Shown piece by piece: positions 40,001 to 52,493 of a stretch of DNA of 64,000 bases. A model generated the notes under the pieces. That model worked only from the letters and a program-made list of their open reading frames with translations, had not been told where the DNA came from and did not search any database. The position numbers and the translations under genes are program-made. The first letter of the stretch is position 1; every line of letters begins with the position of its first letter. Origin of the DNA: Calliopsis andreniformis (taxonomy: Eukaryota > Arthropoda > Insecta > Hymenoptera > Andrenidae); contig NW_027480429.1 of NCBI RefSeq assembly GCF_051401765.1, positions 14,016,157 to 14,080,156 on the forward strand, written 5' to 3'.

Positions 40001-41043
40001 CACTATATAAATACAACAGTTTTTCCATCATATAAAACGAATAATTGCAACCAGTATGAAAGTTATTGTCATTTCTACTTCCCGGGCAACCTAGGCTTTA
40101 CCCTAGGGCGTTGCTCCAACAGATTGAGTAGCTAGGACCTTAGAAGTCAATGCCCGAAACATAAAATACAATATAAATACAACAGTTTTTCCATCGTATA
40201 AAACGAATAATTGAAACCAGTATGAAAGTTAACGTCATTTCTACTTTCCGGGCTACCTAGGCTTCACCCTAGAGCGTTGCACCAACAGATTGAATAGTTA
40301 GGGCCTTAGAAGCCAACGCCAGAAGCATAAAGTACAATAAAGATGCAAAAGTTTTTCCATCGTATAACAGGAATAACTGCAAACAGTGTGAAAGTTATGG
40401 TCATTTCTACGTTCCGGGCAACCTCGGCTTCACTCTAGGGCGTTGCGGCACCAGATCGAATAGTTAGGACCTTAGAAATCGACGCCCGAAGCATAAAATA
40501 CAAAATCAATAATACAGTTTTTCCATCGTATAAAACGAATAATTGCAACCAGTATGACAGTTAACGTCATTTCTACTTCCCGGGCAACATAGGCTTCACC
40601 CTTGGGCGTTGCACCAACAGATTGAATAGTTAGGGCCTAAGAAGTCAACGCCCGAGGCATAAAATACAAAATACATAAAACAGCTTTTCCATCGTATAAA
40701 ACGAATAATTGCAACCAGTATGAAAGTTAACGTCATTTCTACTTTGCGGGCAACCTAGGCTTCACCCTAAGGCGTTGTTCCACCAGATGGAATAGTTAAG
40801 GCCTAAGAAGTCAACGCCAGAAGCATAAAACACTATATAAATACAACAGTTTTTCCATCATATAAAACGAATAATTGCAACCAGGATGAAATTTATGGTC
40901 ATTTCTACTTTCCGGGCAACCTAGTCTTCACTCTAGGGCGTTGCCTCACCAGATCGAATAGTTAGGGCCTTAGAAGTCAACGCCCGAAGCATAAAACACA
41001 AAATAAATAAAACAGCTTTTCCATCGCATAAAACGAATAATTG
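34074..41043. repeat. 42-unit block (6,970 bp), tandem copy 1
   Basis: This 6,970 bp block is followed directly by a near-identical copy. I noticed four single-base differences: 34,089 T / 41,059 C; 35,452 G / 42,422 C; 37,520 G / 44,490 A; 39,015 A / 45,985 G. I compared by eye, so a few more may exist. The block itself joins a stretch shared with zone 1 (34,691-36,296) to zone 2 units. Edges lie in the conserved ACGAATAATTG stretch. Confidence 0.92.
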
Positions 41044-44000
41044 AAACCAGTATGAAAGCTAACGTCATTTCTACTTTCCGGGCTACCTAGGTTTCACCCT
41101 AGAGCGTTGCACCAACAGATTGAATAGTTAGGACCTTAGAAGCCAACGCCAGAAGCATAAAGTACAATAAAGATGCAAAAGTTTTTCCATCGTATAACAG
41201 GAATAACTGCAAACAGTGTGAAAGTTATGGTCATTTCTACGTTCCGGGCAACCTCGGCTTCACTCTAGGGCGTTGCGGCACCAGATCGAATAGTTAGGGC
41301 CTTAGAAATCAACGCCCGAAGCATAAAATACAAAATAAATAATACAGTTTTTCCATCGTATAAAACGAATAATTGCAACCAGTGTGGAAGTTATGGTCAT
41401 TTCTACGTTCCGGGCAACCTAGGCTTCACTCTAGGGCGTTGCTCCACCAGATCGAATAGTTAGGGCCTTAGAAGTCTACGCCCGAAGCATAAAATACAAA
41501 ATAAATAAAACAGTTTTTCCATCGTATAAAAAGAATAATTGCAACCAGTATGAAAGTTAACGTCATTTCTACTTTCGGGGCAACATAGGCTTCACCCTTG
41601 GGCGTTGCACCAGCAGATTGAATAGTTAGGCCCTTAGAAGTCAACGCTAGAAGCATAAAATACGATATAAATAGAACAGCTTTTCCATCGTATAAAACGA
41701 ATAATTGCAACCAGTGTGGAAGTTATGGTCATGTCTACGTTCCGGGCAACATAGGCTTCACTCTAGGGCGTTGCTCGACCAGATCGAATAGCTAGGGCCT
41801 TAGAAGTCAACGCCTGAAGTATAAAATACAATAAAAATACAACAGCCTTTCCATCCTATAACAGGAATAACTGCAACCCGTGTGAAAGTGATGGTCATTT
41901 CTACGTTCCAGGCAACCTAGGATTCACCCTAGGGCGTTGTTCCACCAGATGGAATAGTTAGGGCCTAAGAAGTCAACGCCAGAAGCATAAAACACTATAT
42001 AAATACAACAGCTTTTCCAACATATAAAACGGATAATTGCAACCAGGATGAAAGTTATGGTCATTTCTACGTTCCGGGCAACCTAGGCTTCACTCTAGGG
42101 CGTTATGCCACCAGATCGAATAGTTAGCGCCTTAGAAGTCAACGCCCGAATCATAAAATACAAAATAAATAAAACAGTTTTTCCATCGTAAAAACGAATA
42201 ATTACAACCAGTATAAAAGTTAACGTCATTTCTACTTTCCGGGCAACATAGGCTTCACCCTTGGGCGTTGCACCAACAGATTGAATAGTTAGGGCCTTAG
42301 AAGTCAACGCCCGAAGCATAAAATACAAAATAAATAGAACAGTTTTTCCATCGTATAAAACGAATAATTGCTACCGGTGTGAAAGCTATGGTCATTTCTC
42401 CGTTCCGGGCAACCTAGGCTTCACTCTAGGGCGTTGCTCCACCGGATCGAATGGTTAGGGCCTTAGAAGTCAACGCCAGTAGCATAAAATACAAAATAAA
42501 TAAAACAGTTTTTCCATCGTATAAAACGAATAATTGCTACCAGTGTGAAAGTTATGGTCATTTCTACGTTACGCGCATCCTAGGCTTCACCCGAGGGCGT
42601 TGCTCCACCAGATCGAATAGTTAGGGCCTTAGAAGTCAACGCCCGAAGCATAAAATGCAAAATAAATAAAACAGGTTTTCCATCGTATAAAACGAATAAT
42701 TGCAACCAGTATGAAAGTTAACGTCATTTCTACTTTCGGGGCAACATAGGCTTCACCCTTGGGCGTTGCACCAACAGATTGAATAGTTAGGCCCTTAGAA
42801 GTCAACGCCAGAAGCATAAAATACGATATAAATAGAATAGCTTTTCCATCCTATAAAACGAATAATTGCAACCAGTGTGGAAGTTATGGTCATGTCTACG
42901 TTCCGGGCAACCTAGGCTTCACTCTAGGGCGTTGCTCGACCAGATCGAATAGCTAGGGCCTTAGAAGTCAACGCCTGAAGTATAAAATACATTAAAAATA
43001 CAACAGCCTTTCCATCCTATAACAGGAATAATTGCAACCCGTGTGAAAGGGATGGTCATTTCTACGTTCCAGGCAACCTAGGCTTCACCCTAGGGCGTTG
43101 TTCCACCAGATGGAATAGTTAGGGCCTAAGAAGTCAACGCCAGAAGCATAAAACACTATATAAATACAACAGTTTTTCCACCATATAAAGCGAATAATAG
43201 CAACCAGGATGAAATTTATGGTCATTTCTACTTTCCGGGCAACCTAGGCTTCACTCTAGGGCGTTGCCCCACCAGATCGAATAGTTAGGGCCTTAGAAGT
43301 CAATGCCCGAAGCATAAAACACAAAATAAATAAAACAGCTTTTCCATCGCATAAAACGAATAATTGCAACCAGTATGAAAGTTAACGTCATTTCTACCTT
43401 CCGGGCAACATAGGCTTCACCTTGGGCGTTGCACCAACAGATTTAATAGTTAGGGCCTTAGAAGTCAACGCCCGAAGCATGAAATACAAAATAAATAGAA
43501 CAGTTTTTCCATCGTATAAAACGAATAATTGCAACCAGTGTGAAGGTAATGGTCATTTCTACGTTCCGGGGAACTTAGGCGTCACCCTAGGGCGTTGCAA
43601 CACCACATCTAATAGTAACGGCCTTAGAAGTCAACCCCAGATGAATAAAATACATAAAAGATGCCACAGCTTTTCCATCGTATAAATCTAATAATTGCAA
43701 CCAGTGTGAAAGTTATGGTCATTTCTACGTTCCGGGCAACCTAGGCTTCACTCTAGGGCGTTGCGCCACCAGATCGAGTAGTTAGGGCCTTAGAAGTCAA
43801 CGCCAGAAGCATAAAATACGATATAAATACAACAGTTTTTCCATCGTATAAAACGAATAATTGCTTCCAGTGTGAAAGTTATGGTCATTTCTACGTTACG
43901 CGCAACCTAGGCTTCACCCGAGGGCGTTGATCCACCAGATGGAATAGTTAGGGCCTAAGAGTTCAACGCCAGAATCATAAAATACGATATAAATACAACA

Positions 44001-47000
44001 GCTTTTCCATCGTATAAAACGAATAATTGCAACCAGTGTGGAAGTTATGATCATTTCTACGTTCCGGGCAACCTAGGCTTCACTCTAGGGCGTTGTTCCA
44101 CCAGATGCAATAGTTAGGGCCTAAGAAGTCAACGCCAGAAGCATAAAACACTATATAAATACAACAGTTTTTCCATCATATAAAACGAATAATTGCAACC
44201 AGGATGAAAGTTATTCTTCATTTCTACTTTCCGGGCAACCTAGGCTTCACCCTAGGGCGTTGCTCCAACAGATTGAGTAGCTAGGGCCTTAGAAGTCAAT
44301 GCCCGAAGCATAAAATACAATATAAATACAACAGTTTTTCCATCGTATAAAACGAATAATTGAAACCAGTATGAAAGCTAACGTCATTTCTACTTTCCGG
44401 GCTACCTAGGCTTCACCCTAGAGCGTTGCACCAACAGATTGAATAGTTAGGGCCTTAGAAGCCAACGCCAGAAGCATAAAGTACAATAAAGATGCAAAAG
44501 TTTTTCCATCGTATAACAGGAATAACTGCAAACAGTGTGAAAGTTATGGTCATTTCTACGTTCCGGGCAACCTCGGCTTCACTCTAGGGCGTAGCGGCAC
44601 CAGATCGAATAGTTAGGGCCTTAGAAATCAACGCCCGAAGCATAAAATACAAAATAAATAATACAGTTTTTCCATCGTATAAAACGAATAATTGCAACCA
44701 GTGTGGAAGTTATGGTCATTTCTACGTTCCGGGCAACCTAGGCTTCACTCTAGGGCGTTCCTCCACCAGATCGAATAGTTAGGGCCTTAGAAGTCTACGC
44801 CCGAAGCATAAAATACAAAATAAATAAAACAGTTTTCCATCGTATAAAAAGAATAATTGCAACCAGTATGAAAGTTAACGTCATTTCTACTTTCGGGGCA
44901 ACATAGGCTTCACCCTTGGGCGTTGCACCAACAGATTGAATAGTTAGGCCCTTAGAAGTCAACGCCAGAAGCATAAAATACGATATAAATAGAACAGCTT
45001 TTCCATCGTATAAAACGAATAATTGCAACCAGTGTGGAAGTTATGGTCATGTCTACGTTCCGGGCAACCTAGGCTTCACTCTAGGGCGTTGCTCGACCAG
45101 ATCGGATAGCTAGGGCCTTAGAAGTCAACGCCTGAAGTATGAAATACAATAAAAATACAACAGCCTTTCCATCCTATAACAGGAATAATTGCAACCCGTG
45201 TGAAAGTGATGGTCATTTCTACGTTCCAGGCAACTTAGGATTCACCCTAGGGCGTTGTTCCACCAGATGGAATAGTTAGGGCCTAAGAAGTCAACGCCAG
45301 AAGCATAAAACACTATATAAATACAACAGTTTTTCCATCATATAAAACGAATAATTGCAACCAGTGTAAAAGTTATGGTCATTTCTACTTTCCGGGCAAC
45401 ATAGGCTTCACCCTTGGGCGTTGCACCAACAGATTGAATAGTTAGGCCCTTAGAAGTCAATGCCAGAAGCATAAAATACGATATAAATAGAACAGCTTTT
45501 CCATCGTATAAAACGAATAATTGCAACCAGTGTGAAGGTAATGGTCATTTCTACGTTCCAGGCAACTTAGGCGTCACCCTAGGGCGTTGCTCCACCACAT
45601 CTAATAGCAACGGCCTTAGAAGTCAGCCCCAGATGAATAAAATACATAAAAGATGCCACAGCTTTTCCATCGTATAAAACGAATTATTGCAACCAGTGTG
45701 AAAGTTATGGTCATTTCTACGTTCCGGGCAACATAGGCTTCACTCTAGGGCGTGGCGCCACCAGATCGAATAGTTAGGGCCTTAGAAGTCAACGCCAGAA
45801 GCATAAAATACGATATAAATACAACAGCTTTTCCATCGTATAAAACGAATAATTGCAACCAGTGTGGAAGTTATGGTCAGTTCTACGTTCCGGGCAACCT
45901 AGGCTTCACTCTAGGGCGTTGTTCCACCAGATGGAATAGTTAGGGCCTAAGAAGTCAACGCCAGAAGCATAAAACACTATATAAGTACAACAGTTTTTCC
46001 ATCATATAAAACGAATGATAGCAACCAGTGTGAAAGTTATGGTCATTTCTACGTTCCGGGCAACATAGGCTTCACTCTAGGGCGTCGCGCCACCAGATCG
46101 AATAGTTAGGGCCTTAGAAGTCAACGCCCGAAGCATAAAATACAAAATACATAAAACAGCTTTTCCATCGTATAAAACGAATAATTGCAACCAGTATGAA
46201 AGTTAACGTCATTTCTACTTTGCGGGCAACCTAGGCTTCACCCTAAGGCGTTGTTCCACCAGATGGAATAGTTAAGGCCTAAGAAGTCAACGCCAGAAGC
46301 ATAAAACACTATATAAATACAACAGTTTTTCCATCATATAAAACGAATAATTGCAACCAGGATGAAATTTATGGTCATTTCTACTTTCCGGGCAACCTAG
46401 GCTTCACTCTAGGGCGTTGCCCCACCAGATCGAATAGTTAGGGCCTTAGAAGTCAACGCCAGAAGCATAAAATACGATATAAATACAACAGCATTTCCAC
46501 CGTATTAAATGAATAATTGCAAACAGTGTGAAAGTAGTGGTCATTTCTACGTTCCGAGCAACCTAGGCTTCACTCTAGGCCGGTGCTCCAACATATCGAA
46601 TAGCTACGGCCCTAGAAGTCTACGACTGAAGCATAAAATACGATATAAATACAACAGTTTTTCCATCGTATAAAACGAATAATTGCTACCAGTGTGAAAG
46701 TTATGGTCATTTCTACGTTACGCGCAACCTAGGCTTCACCCGAGGGCGTTGATCCACCAGATGGAATAGTTAGGGCCTAAGAGTTCAACGCCAGAATCAT
46801 AAAATACGATATAAATACAACAGCTTTTCCATCGTATAAAACGAATAATTGCAACCAGTGTGGAAGTTATGGTCATTTCTACGTTCCGGACAACCTAGGC
46901 TTCACTCTAGGGCGTTGTTCCACCAGATGCAATAGTTAGGGCCTAAGAAGTCAACGCCAGAAGCATAAAACACTATATAAATACAACAGTTTTTCCATCA

Positions 47001-48013
47001 TATAAAACGAATAATTGCAACCAGTATGAAAGTTATTGTCATTTCTACTTCCCGGGCAACCTAGGCTTTACCCTAGGGCGTTGCTCCAACAGATTGAGTA
47101 GCTAGGACCTTAGAAGTCAATGCCCGAAACATAAAATACAATATAAATACAACAGTTTTTCCATCGTATAAAACGAATAATTGAAACCAGTATGAAAGTT
47201 AACGTCATTTCTACTTTCCGGGCTACCTAGGCTTCACCCTAGAGCGTTGCACCAACAGATTGAATAGTTAGGGCCTTAGAAGCCAACGCCAGAAGCATAA
47301 AGTACAATAAAGATGCAAAAGTTTTTCCATCGTATAACAGGAATAACTGCAAACAGTGTGAAAGTTATGGTCATTTCTACGTTCCGGGCAACCTCGGCTT
47401 CACTCTAGGGCGTTGCGGCACCAGATCGAATAGTTAGGACCTTAGAAATCGACGCCCGAAGCATAAAATACAAAATCAATAATACAGTTTTTCCATCGTA
47501 TAAAACGAATAATTGCAACCAGTATGACAGTTAACGTCATTTCTACTTCCCGGGCAACATAGGCTTCACCCTTGGGCGTTGCACCAACAGATTGAATAGT
47601 TAGGGCCTAAGAAGTCAACGCCCGAGGCATAAAATACAAAATACATAAAACAGCTTTTCCATCGTATAAAACGAATAATTGCAACCAGTATGAAAGTTAA
47701 CGTCATTTCTACTTTGCGGGCAACCTAGGCTTCACCCTAAGGCGTTGTTCCACCAGATGGAATAGTTAAGGCCTAAGAAGTCAACGCCAGAAGCATAAAA
47801 CACTATATAAATACAACAGTTTTTCCATCATATAAAACGAATAATTGCAACCAGGATGAAATTTATGGTCATTTCTACTTTCCGGGCAACCTAGTCTTCA
47901 CTCTAGGGCGTTGCCTCACCAGATCGAATAGTTAGGGCCTTAGAAGTCAACGCCCGAAGCATAAAACACAAAATAAATAAAACAGCTTTTCCATCGCATA
48001 AAACGAATAATTG
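41044..48013. repeat. 42-unit block (6,970 bp), tandem copy 2
   Basis: This second copy repeats the preceding block at a constant 6,970 bp. It ends at about 48,013, where ATTGCAACCAGTATG replaces the ATTGAAACCAGTATG that opens copy 2. The constant offset means that no net indel has accumulated since duplication. Confidence 0.92.
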
Positions 48014-50010
48014 CAACCAGTATGAAAGTTAACGTCATTTCTACCTTCCGGGCAACATAGGCTTCACCTTGGGCGTTGCACCAACAGATTTAATAATTAG
48101 GGCCTTAGAAGTCAACGCCCGAAGCATGAAATACAAGATAAATAGAACAGTTTTTCCATCGTATAAAACGAATAATTGCAACCAGTGTGAAGGTAATGGT
48201 CATTTCTACGTTCCGGGGAACTTAGGCGCCACCCTAGGTCGTTGCTCCACCACATCTAATAGCAACGGCCTTAGAAGTCAACCCCAGATGAATAAAATAC
48301 ATAAAGGATGCCACAGCTTTTCCATCGTATAAAACTAATAATTGCAACCAGTGTGAAAGTTATGGTCATTTCTACGTTCCGGGCAACCTAGGCTTCACTC
48401 TAGGGCGTTGCGCCACCAGATCGAATAGTTAGGGCCTTAGAAGTCAACGCCAGAAGCATAAAATACGATATAAATACAACAGTTTTTCCATCGTATAAAA
48501 CGAATAATTGCTACCAGTGTGAAAGTTATGGTCATTTCTACGTTACGCGCAACCTAGGCTTCACCCGAGGGCGTTGATCCACCAGATGGAATAGTTAGGG
48601 CCTAAGAGTTCAACGCCAGAATCATAAAATACGATATAAATACAACAGCTTTTCCATCGTATAAAACGAATAATTGCAACCAGTGTGGAAGTTATGGTCA
48701 TTTCTACGTTCCGGACAACCTAGGCTTCACTCTAGGGCGTTGTTCCACCAGATGCAATAGTTAGGGCCTAAGAAGTCAACGCCAGAAGCATAAAACACTA
48801 TATAAATACAACAGTTTTTCCATCATATAAAACGAATAATTGCAACCAGGATGAAAGTTATTGTCATTTCTACTTTCCGGGCAACCTAGGCTTCACCCTA
48901 GGGCGTTGCTCCAACAGATTGAGTAGCTAGGGCCTTAGAAGTCAATGCCCGAAGCATAAAATACAATATAAATACAACAGTTTTTCCATCGTATAAAACG
49001 AATAATTGAAACCAGTATGAAAGTTAACGTCATTTCTACTTTCCGGGCTACCTAGGTTTCACCCTAGAGCGTTGCACCAACAGATTGAATAGTTAGGACC
49101 TTAGAAGCCAACGCCAGAAGCATAAAGTACAATAAAGATGCAAAAGTTTTTCCATCGTATAACAGGAATAACTGCAAACAGTGTGAAAGTTATGGTCATT
49201 TCTACGTTCCGGGCAACCTCGGCTTCACTCTAGGGCGTTGCGGCACCAGATCGAATAGTTAGGGCCTTAGAAATCAACGCCCGAAGCATAAAATACAAAA
49301 TAAATAATACAGTTTTTCCATCGTGTAAAACGAATAATTGCAACCAGTGTGGAAGTTATGGTCATTTCTACGTTCCGGGCAACCTAGGCTTCACTCTAGG
49401 GCGTTGCTCCACCAGATCGAATAGTTAGGGCCTTAGAAGTCTACGCCCGAAGCATAAAATACAAAATAAATAAAACAGTTTTTCCATCGTATAAAAAGAA
49501 TAATTGCAACCAGTATGAAAGTTAACGTCATTTCTACTTTCGGGGCAACATAGGCTTCACCCTTGGGCGTTGCACCAGCAGATTGAATAGTTAGGCCCTT
49601 AGAAGTCAACGCCAGAAGCATAAAATACGATATAAATAGAACAGCTTTTCCATCGTATAAAACGAATAATTGCAACCAGTGTGGAAGTTATGGTCATGTC
49701 TACGTTCCGGGCAACATAGGCTTCACTCTAGGGCGTTGCTCGACCAGATCGAATAGCTAGGGCCTTAGAAGTCAACGCCTGAAGTATAAAATACAATAAA
49801 AATACAACAGCCTTTCCATCCTATAACAGGAATAACTGCAACCCGTGTGAAAGTGATGGTCATTTCTACGTTCCAGGCAACCTAGGATTCACCCTAGGGC
49901 GTTGTTCCACCAGATGGAATAGTTAGGGCCTAAGAAGTCAACGCCAGAAGCATAAAACACTATATAAATACAACAGCTTTTCCAACATATAAAACGGATA
50001 ATTGCAACCA
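48014..50010. repeat. Block matching 33,079-35,075 (90 units away)
   Basis: The 2 kb after the 42-unit duplication match 33,079-35,075 at 14,935 bp. They are therefore the sequence that preceded and opened copy 1, which suggests a larger ancestral period. Differences include GGCGCCACCC near 48,225 against GGCGTCACCC. The match stops at 50,011, where GTATGAAACTTATGG (zone 3) replaces GGATGAAAGTTATGG. Confidence 0.85.
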
Positions 50011-51277
50011 GTATGAAACTTATGGTCATTTCTACTTTCCGAGCAAGCTAGGCTTCACCCTAGGGCGTTGGTCCAACAGATTGAATACTTAGGGCCTTAG
50101 AAGTCAACGCCCGAAGCATAAAATGCAATAAAAATACAACAGTGTATCCATCATATAAGAGGAATAATTGCAACCAGTTTGAAAGTGATGGCCAATTCTA
50201 CGTTCCGGGCAACCTAGGGTTCACTCTAGGGCGTTGCTCCACCAGATCGAATAGTTAGTGCCTTAGAAGTCAACGCCAGAAGCATAAAATACAATATAAA
50301 TACAACAGTTTTTCCATCGTATAAAACGAATAATTGCAACCAGTATGAAACTTATGGTCATTTCTACTTTCAGAGCAACCTAGGCTTCACCCTAGGGCGT
50401 TGCTCCAACAGATTGAATAGTTAGGACCTTAGAAGTCAACGCCCGAACCGTAAAATGCAAAAAAAATACAACAGTGTTTCCATCATATAACAGGAATAAT
50501 TGCAACCAGTTTGAAAGTGATGGCCAATTCTACGTTCCGGGCAACCTAGGCTTCACTCTAGGGCGTTGCTCCACCAGATCGAATAGTTAGTGCCTTAGAA
50601 GTCAACGCCAGAAGCATAAAATACAATATAAATACAACAGCTTTTCCATCGTATAAAACGAATAATTGCAACCAGTATGAAACTTACGGTCATTTCTACT
50701 TTCCGAGCAACCTAGGCTTCACCCTAGGGCGTTGCACCAACAGATTGAATAGTTAGGGCCTTAGAAGTCAACGCCCGAAGCATAAAATGCAATAAAAATA
50801 CAACAGTGTTTCCATCGTATAACAGGAATAATTGCAACCAGTTTGAAAGTGACAGCCAATTCTACGTTCCGGGCAACCTAGGTTTCACTCCAGGGCGTTG
50901 CTCCACCAGACCGAATAGTTACGGCCTAAGAAGTCAACGCCAGAAGCATATAATACAATATAAATACAACAGTTTTTCCATCGTATAAACGAATAATTGC
51001 AACCAGTTTGAAAGTGATGGCCAATTCTACGTTCCGGGCAACCTAGGCTTCACTCTAGGGCATTTCTCCACCAGATCGAATAGTTAGTGCCTTAGAAGTC
51101 GACGCCAGAAGCATAAAATACAATATAAATACAACAGTTTTTCCATCGTATAAAACGAATAATTGCAACCAGTATGAAACTTATGGTCATTTCTACTTTC
51201 CGAGCAACCTAGGCTTCACCCTAGGGCGTTGCTCCAACAGATTGAATAGTTAGGGTCTTAGAGGTCAACGCCCGAAG
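50011..51277. repeat. Zone 3 block duplicated at 52,168-53,434
   Basis: About 1,270 bp of alternating type A and B units recur at an offset of 2,157 bp (13 units), with shared private bases GTTGGTCCAACAG, GAATACTTAGG, TATAAGAGGAATAA, TTTCAGAGCAACC, GAAAGTGACAGCC, CGTATAAACGAATAA and GGGTCTTAGAGGTC. The copies separate at 51,278, where this one continues into a zone 2 insert and the other into normal zone 3. Confidence 0.88.
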
Positions 51278-51285
51278 CATAAAAT

Positions 51286-52047
51286 ACGATATAAATAGAA
51301 CAGCTTTTCCATCGTATAAAACGAATAATTGCAACCAGTGTGGAAGTTATGGTCATGTCTACGTTCCGGGCAACCTAGGCTTCATTCTAGGGCGTTGCTC
51401 GACCAGATCGGATAGCTAGGGCCTTAGAAGTCAACGCCTGAAGTATAAAATACAATAAAAATACAACAGCCTTTCCATCCTATAACAGGAATAATTGCAA
51501 CCCGTGTGAAAGTGATGGTCATTTCTACGTTCCAGGCAACTTAGGATTCACCCTAGGGCGTTGTTCCACCAGATGGAATAGTTAGGGCCTATGAAGTCAA
51601 CGCCAGAAGCATAAAATACTATATAAATACAACAGTTTTTCCATCATATAAAACGAATAATTGCAACCAGTGTAAAAGTTATGGTCATTTCTACTTTCCG
51701 GGCAACATAGGCTTCACCCTTGGGCGTTGCACCAGCAGATTGAATAGTTAGGCCCTTAGAAGTCAACGCTAGAAGCATAAAATACGATATAAATAGAACA
51801 GCTTTTCCATCGTATAAAACGAATAATTGCAACCAGTGTGAAGGTAATGGTCATTTCTACGTTCCAGGCAACTTAGGCGTCACCCTAGGGCGTTGCTCCA
51901 CCATATCTAATAGCAACGGCCTTAGAAGTCAGCCCCAGATGAATAAAATACATAAAAGATGCCACAGCTTTTCCATCGTATGAAACGAATTATTGCAACC
52001 AGTGTGAAAGTTATGGTCATTTCTACGTTCCGGGCAACATAGGCTTC
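51286..52047. repeat. Zone 2 block inserted in zone 3
   Basis: About five units here follow zone 2 order (38,005-38,770 and 44,975-45,740): GTCATGTCTACG, GCTCGACCAGATCGGATAG, TCCTATAACAGG, GTGTAAAAGTTATGG, TTCCAGGCAACTTAGG, TCTAATAGCAACGG and ACGAATTATTGC. The right join is inside a unit: GGGCAACATAGGCTTC of zone 2 type is followed by GCCCTAGGGCG and AATAGTCAGGGCC, a combination seen near 61,180-61,220 in zone 3. Confidence 0.85.
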
Positions 52048-52493
52048 GCCCTAGGGCGTTGCTCCAACAGACTGAATAGTCAGGGCCTTAGAAGTCAACG
52101 CCAGAAGCATAAAATACGATATAAATACAACAGCTTTTCCATCGTATAAAACGAATAATTGCAACCAGTATGAAACTTATGGTCATTTCTACTTTCCGAG
52201 CAAGCTAGGCTTCACCCTAGGGCGTTGGTCCAACAGATTGAATACTTAGGGCCTTAGAAGTCAACGCCCGAAGCATAAAATGCAATAAAAATACAACAGT
52301 GTATCCATCATATAAGAGGAATAATTGCAACCAGTTTGAAAGTGATGGCCAATTCTACGTTCCGGGCAACCTAGGGTTCACTCTAGGGCGTTGCTCCACC
52401 AGATCGAATAGTTAGTGCCTTAGAAGTCAACGCCAGAAGCATAAAATACAATATAAATACAACAGTTTTTCCATCGTATAAAACGAATAATTG

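Larger units (their letters stand above)
26426..50010. repeat. Zone 2: satellite domain with 42-unit tandem duplication
   Basis: This domain is the same satellite family but uses a different order of units. Markers are the GTGTGAAGGTAATGG unit with CACATCTAATAGCAACGG, the unit with GTTACGCGCAACC and CCCGAGGGCGTTGATCC, and the unit with CTCGGCTTC and GTTGCGGCACC. Its blocks recur at 995 bp (6 units), 2,987 bp (18), 5,475 bp (33), 6,970 bp (42), 8,959 bp (54) and 14,935 bp (90). Almost every unit in it has a close copy elsewhere in the window, so the domain has turned over recently. It contains one long stretch shared with the start of zone 1 (34,691-36,296). Confidence 0.8.
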
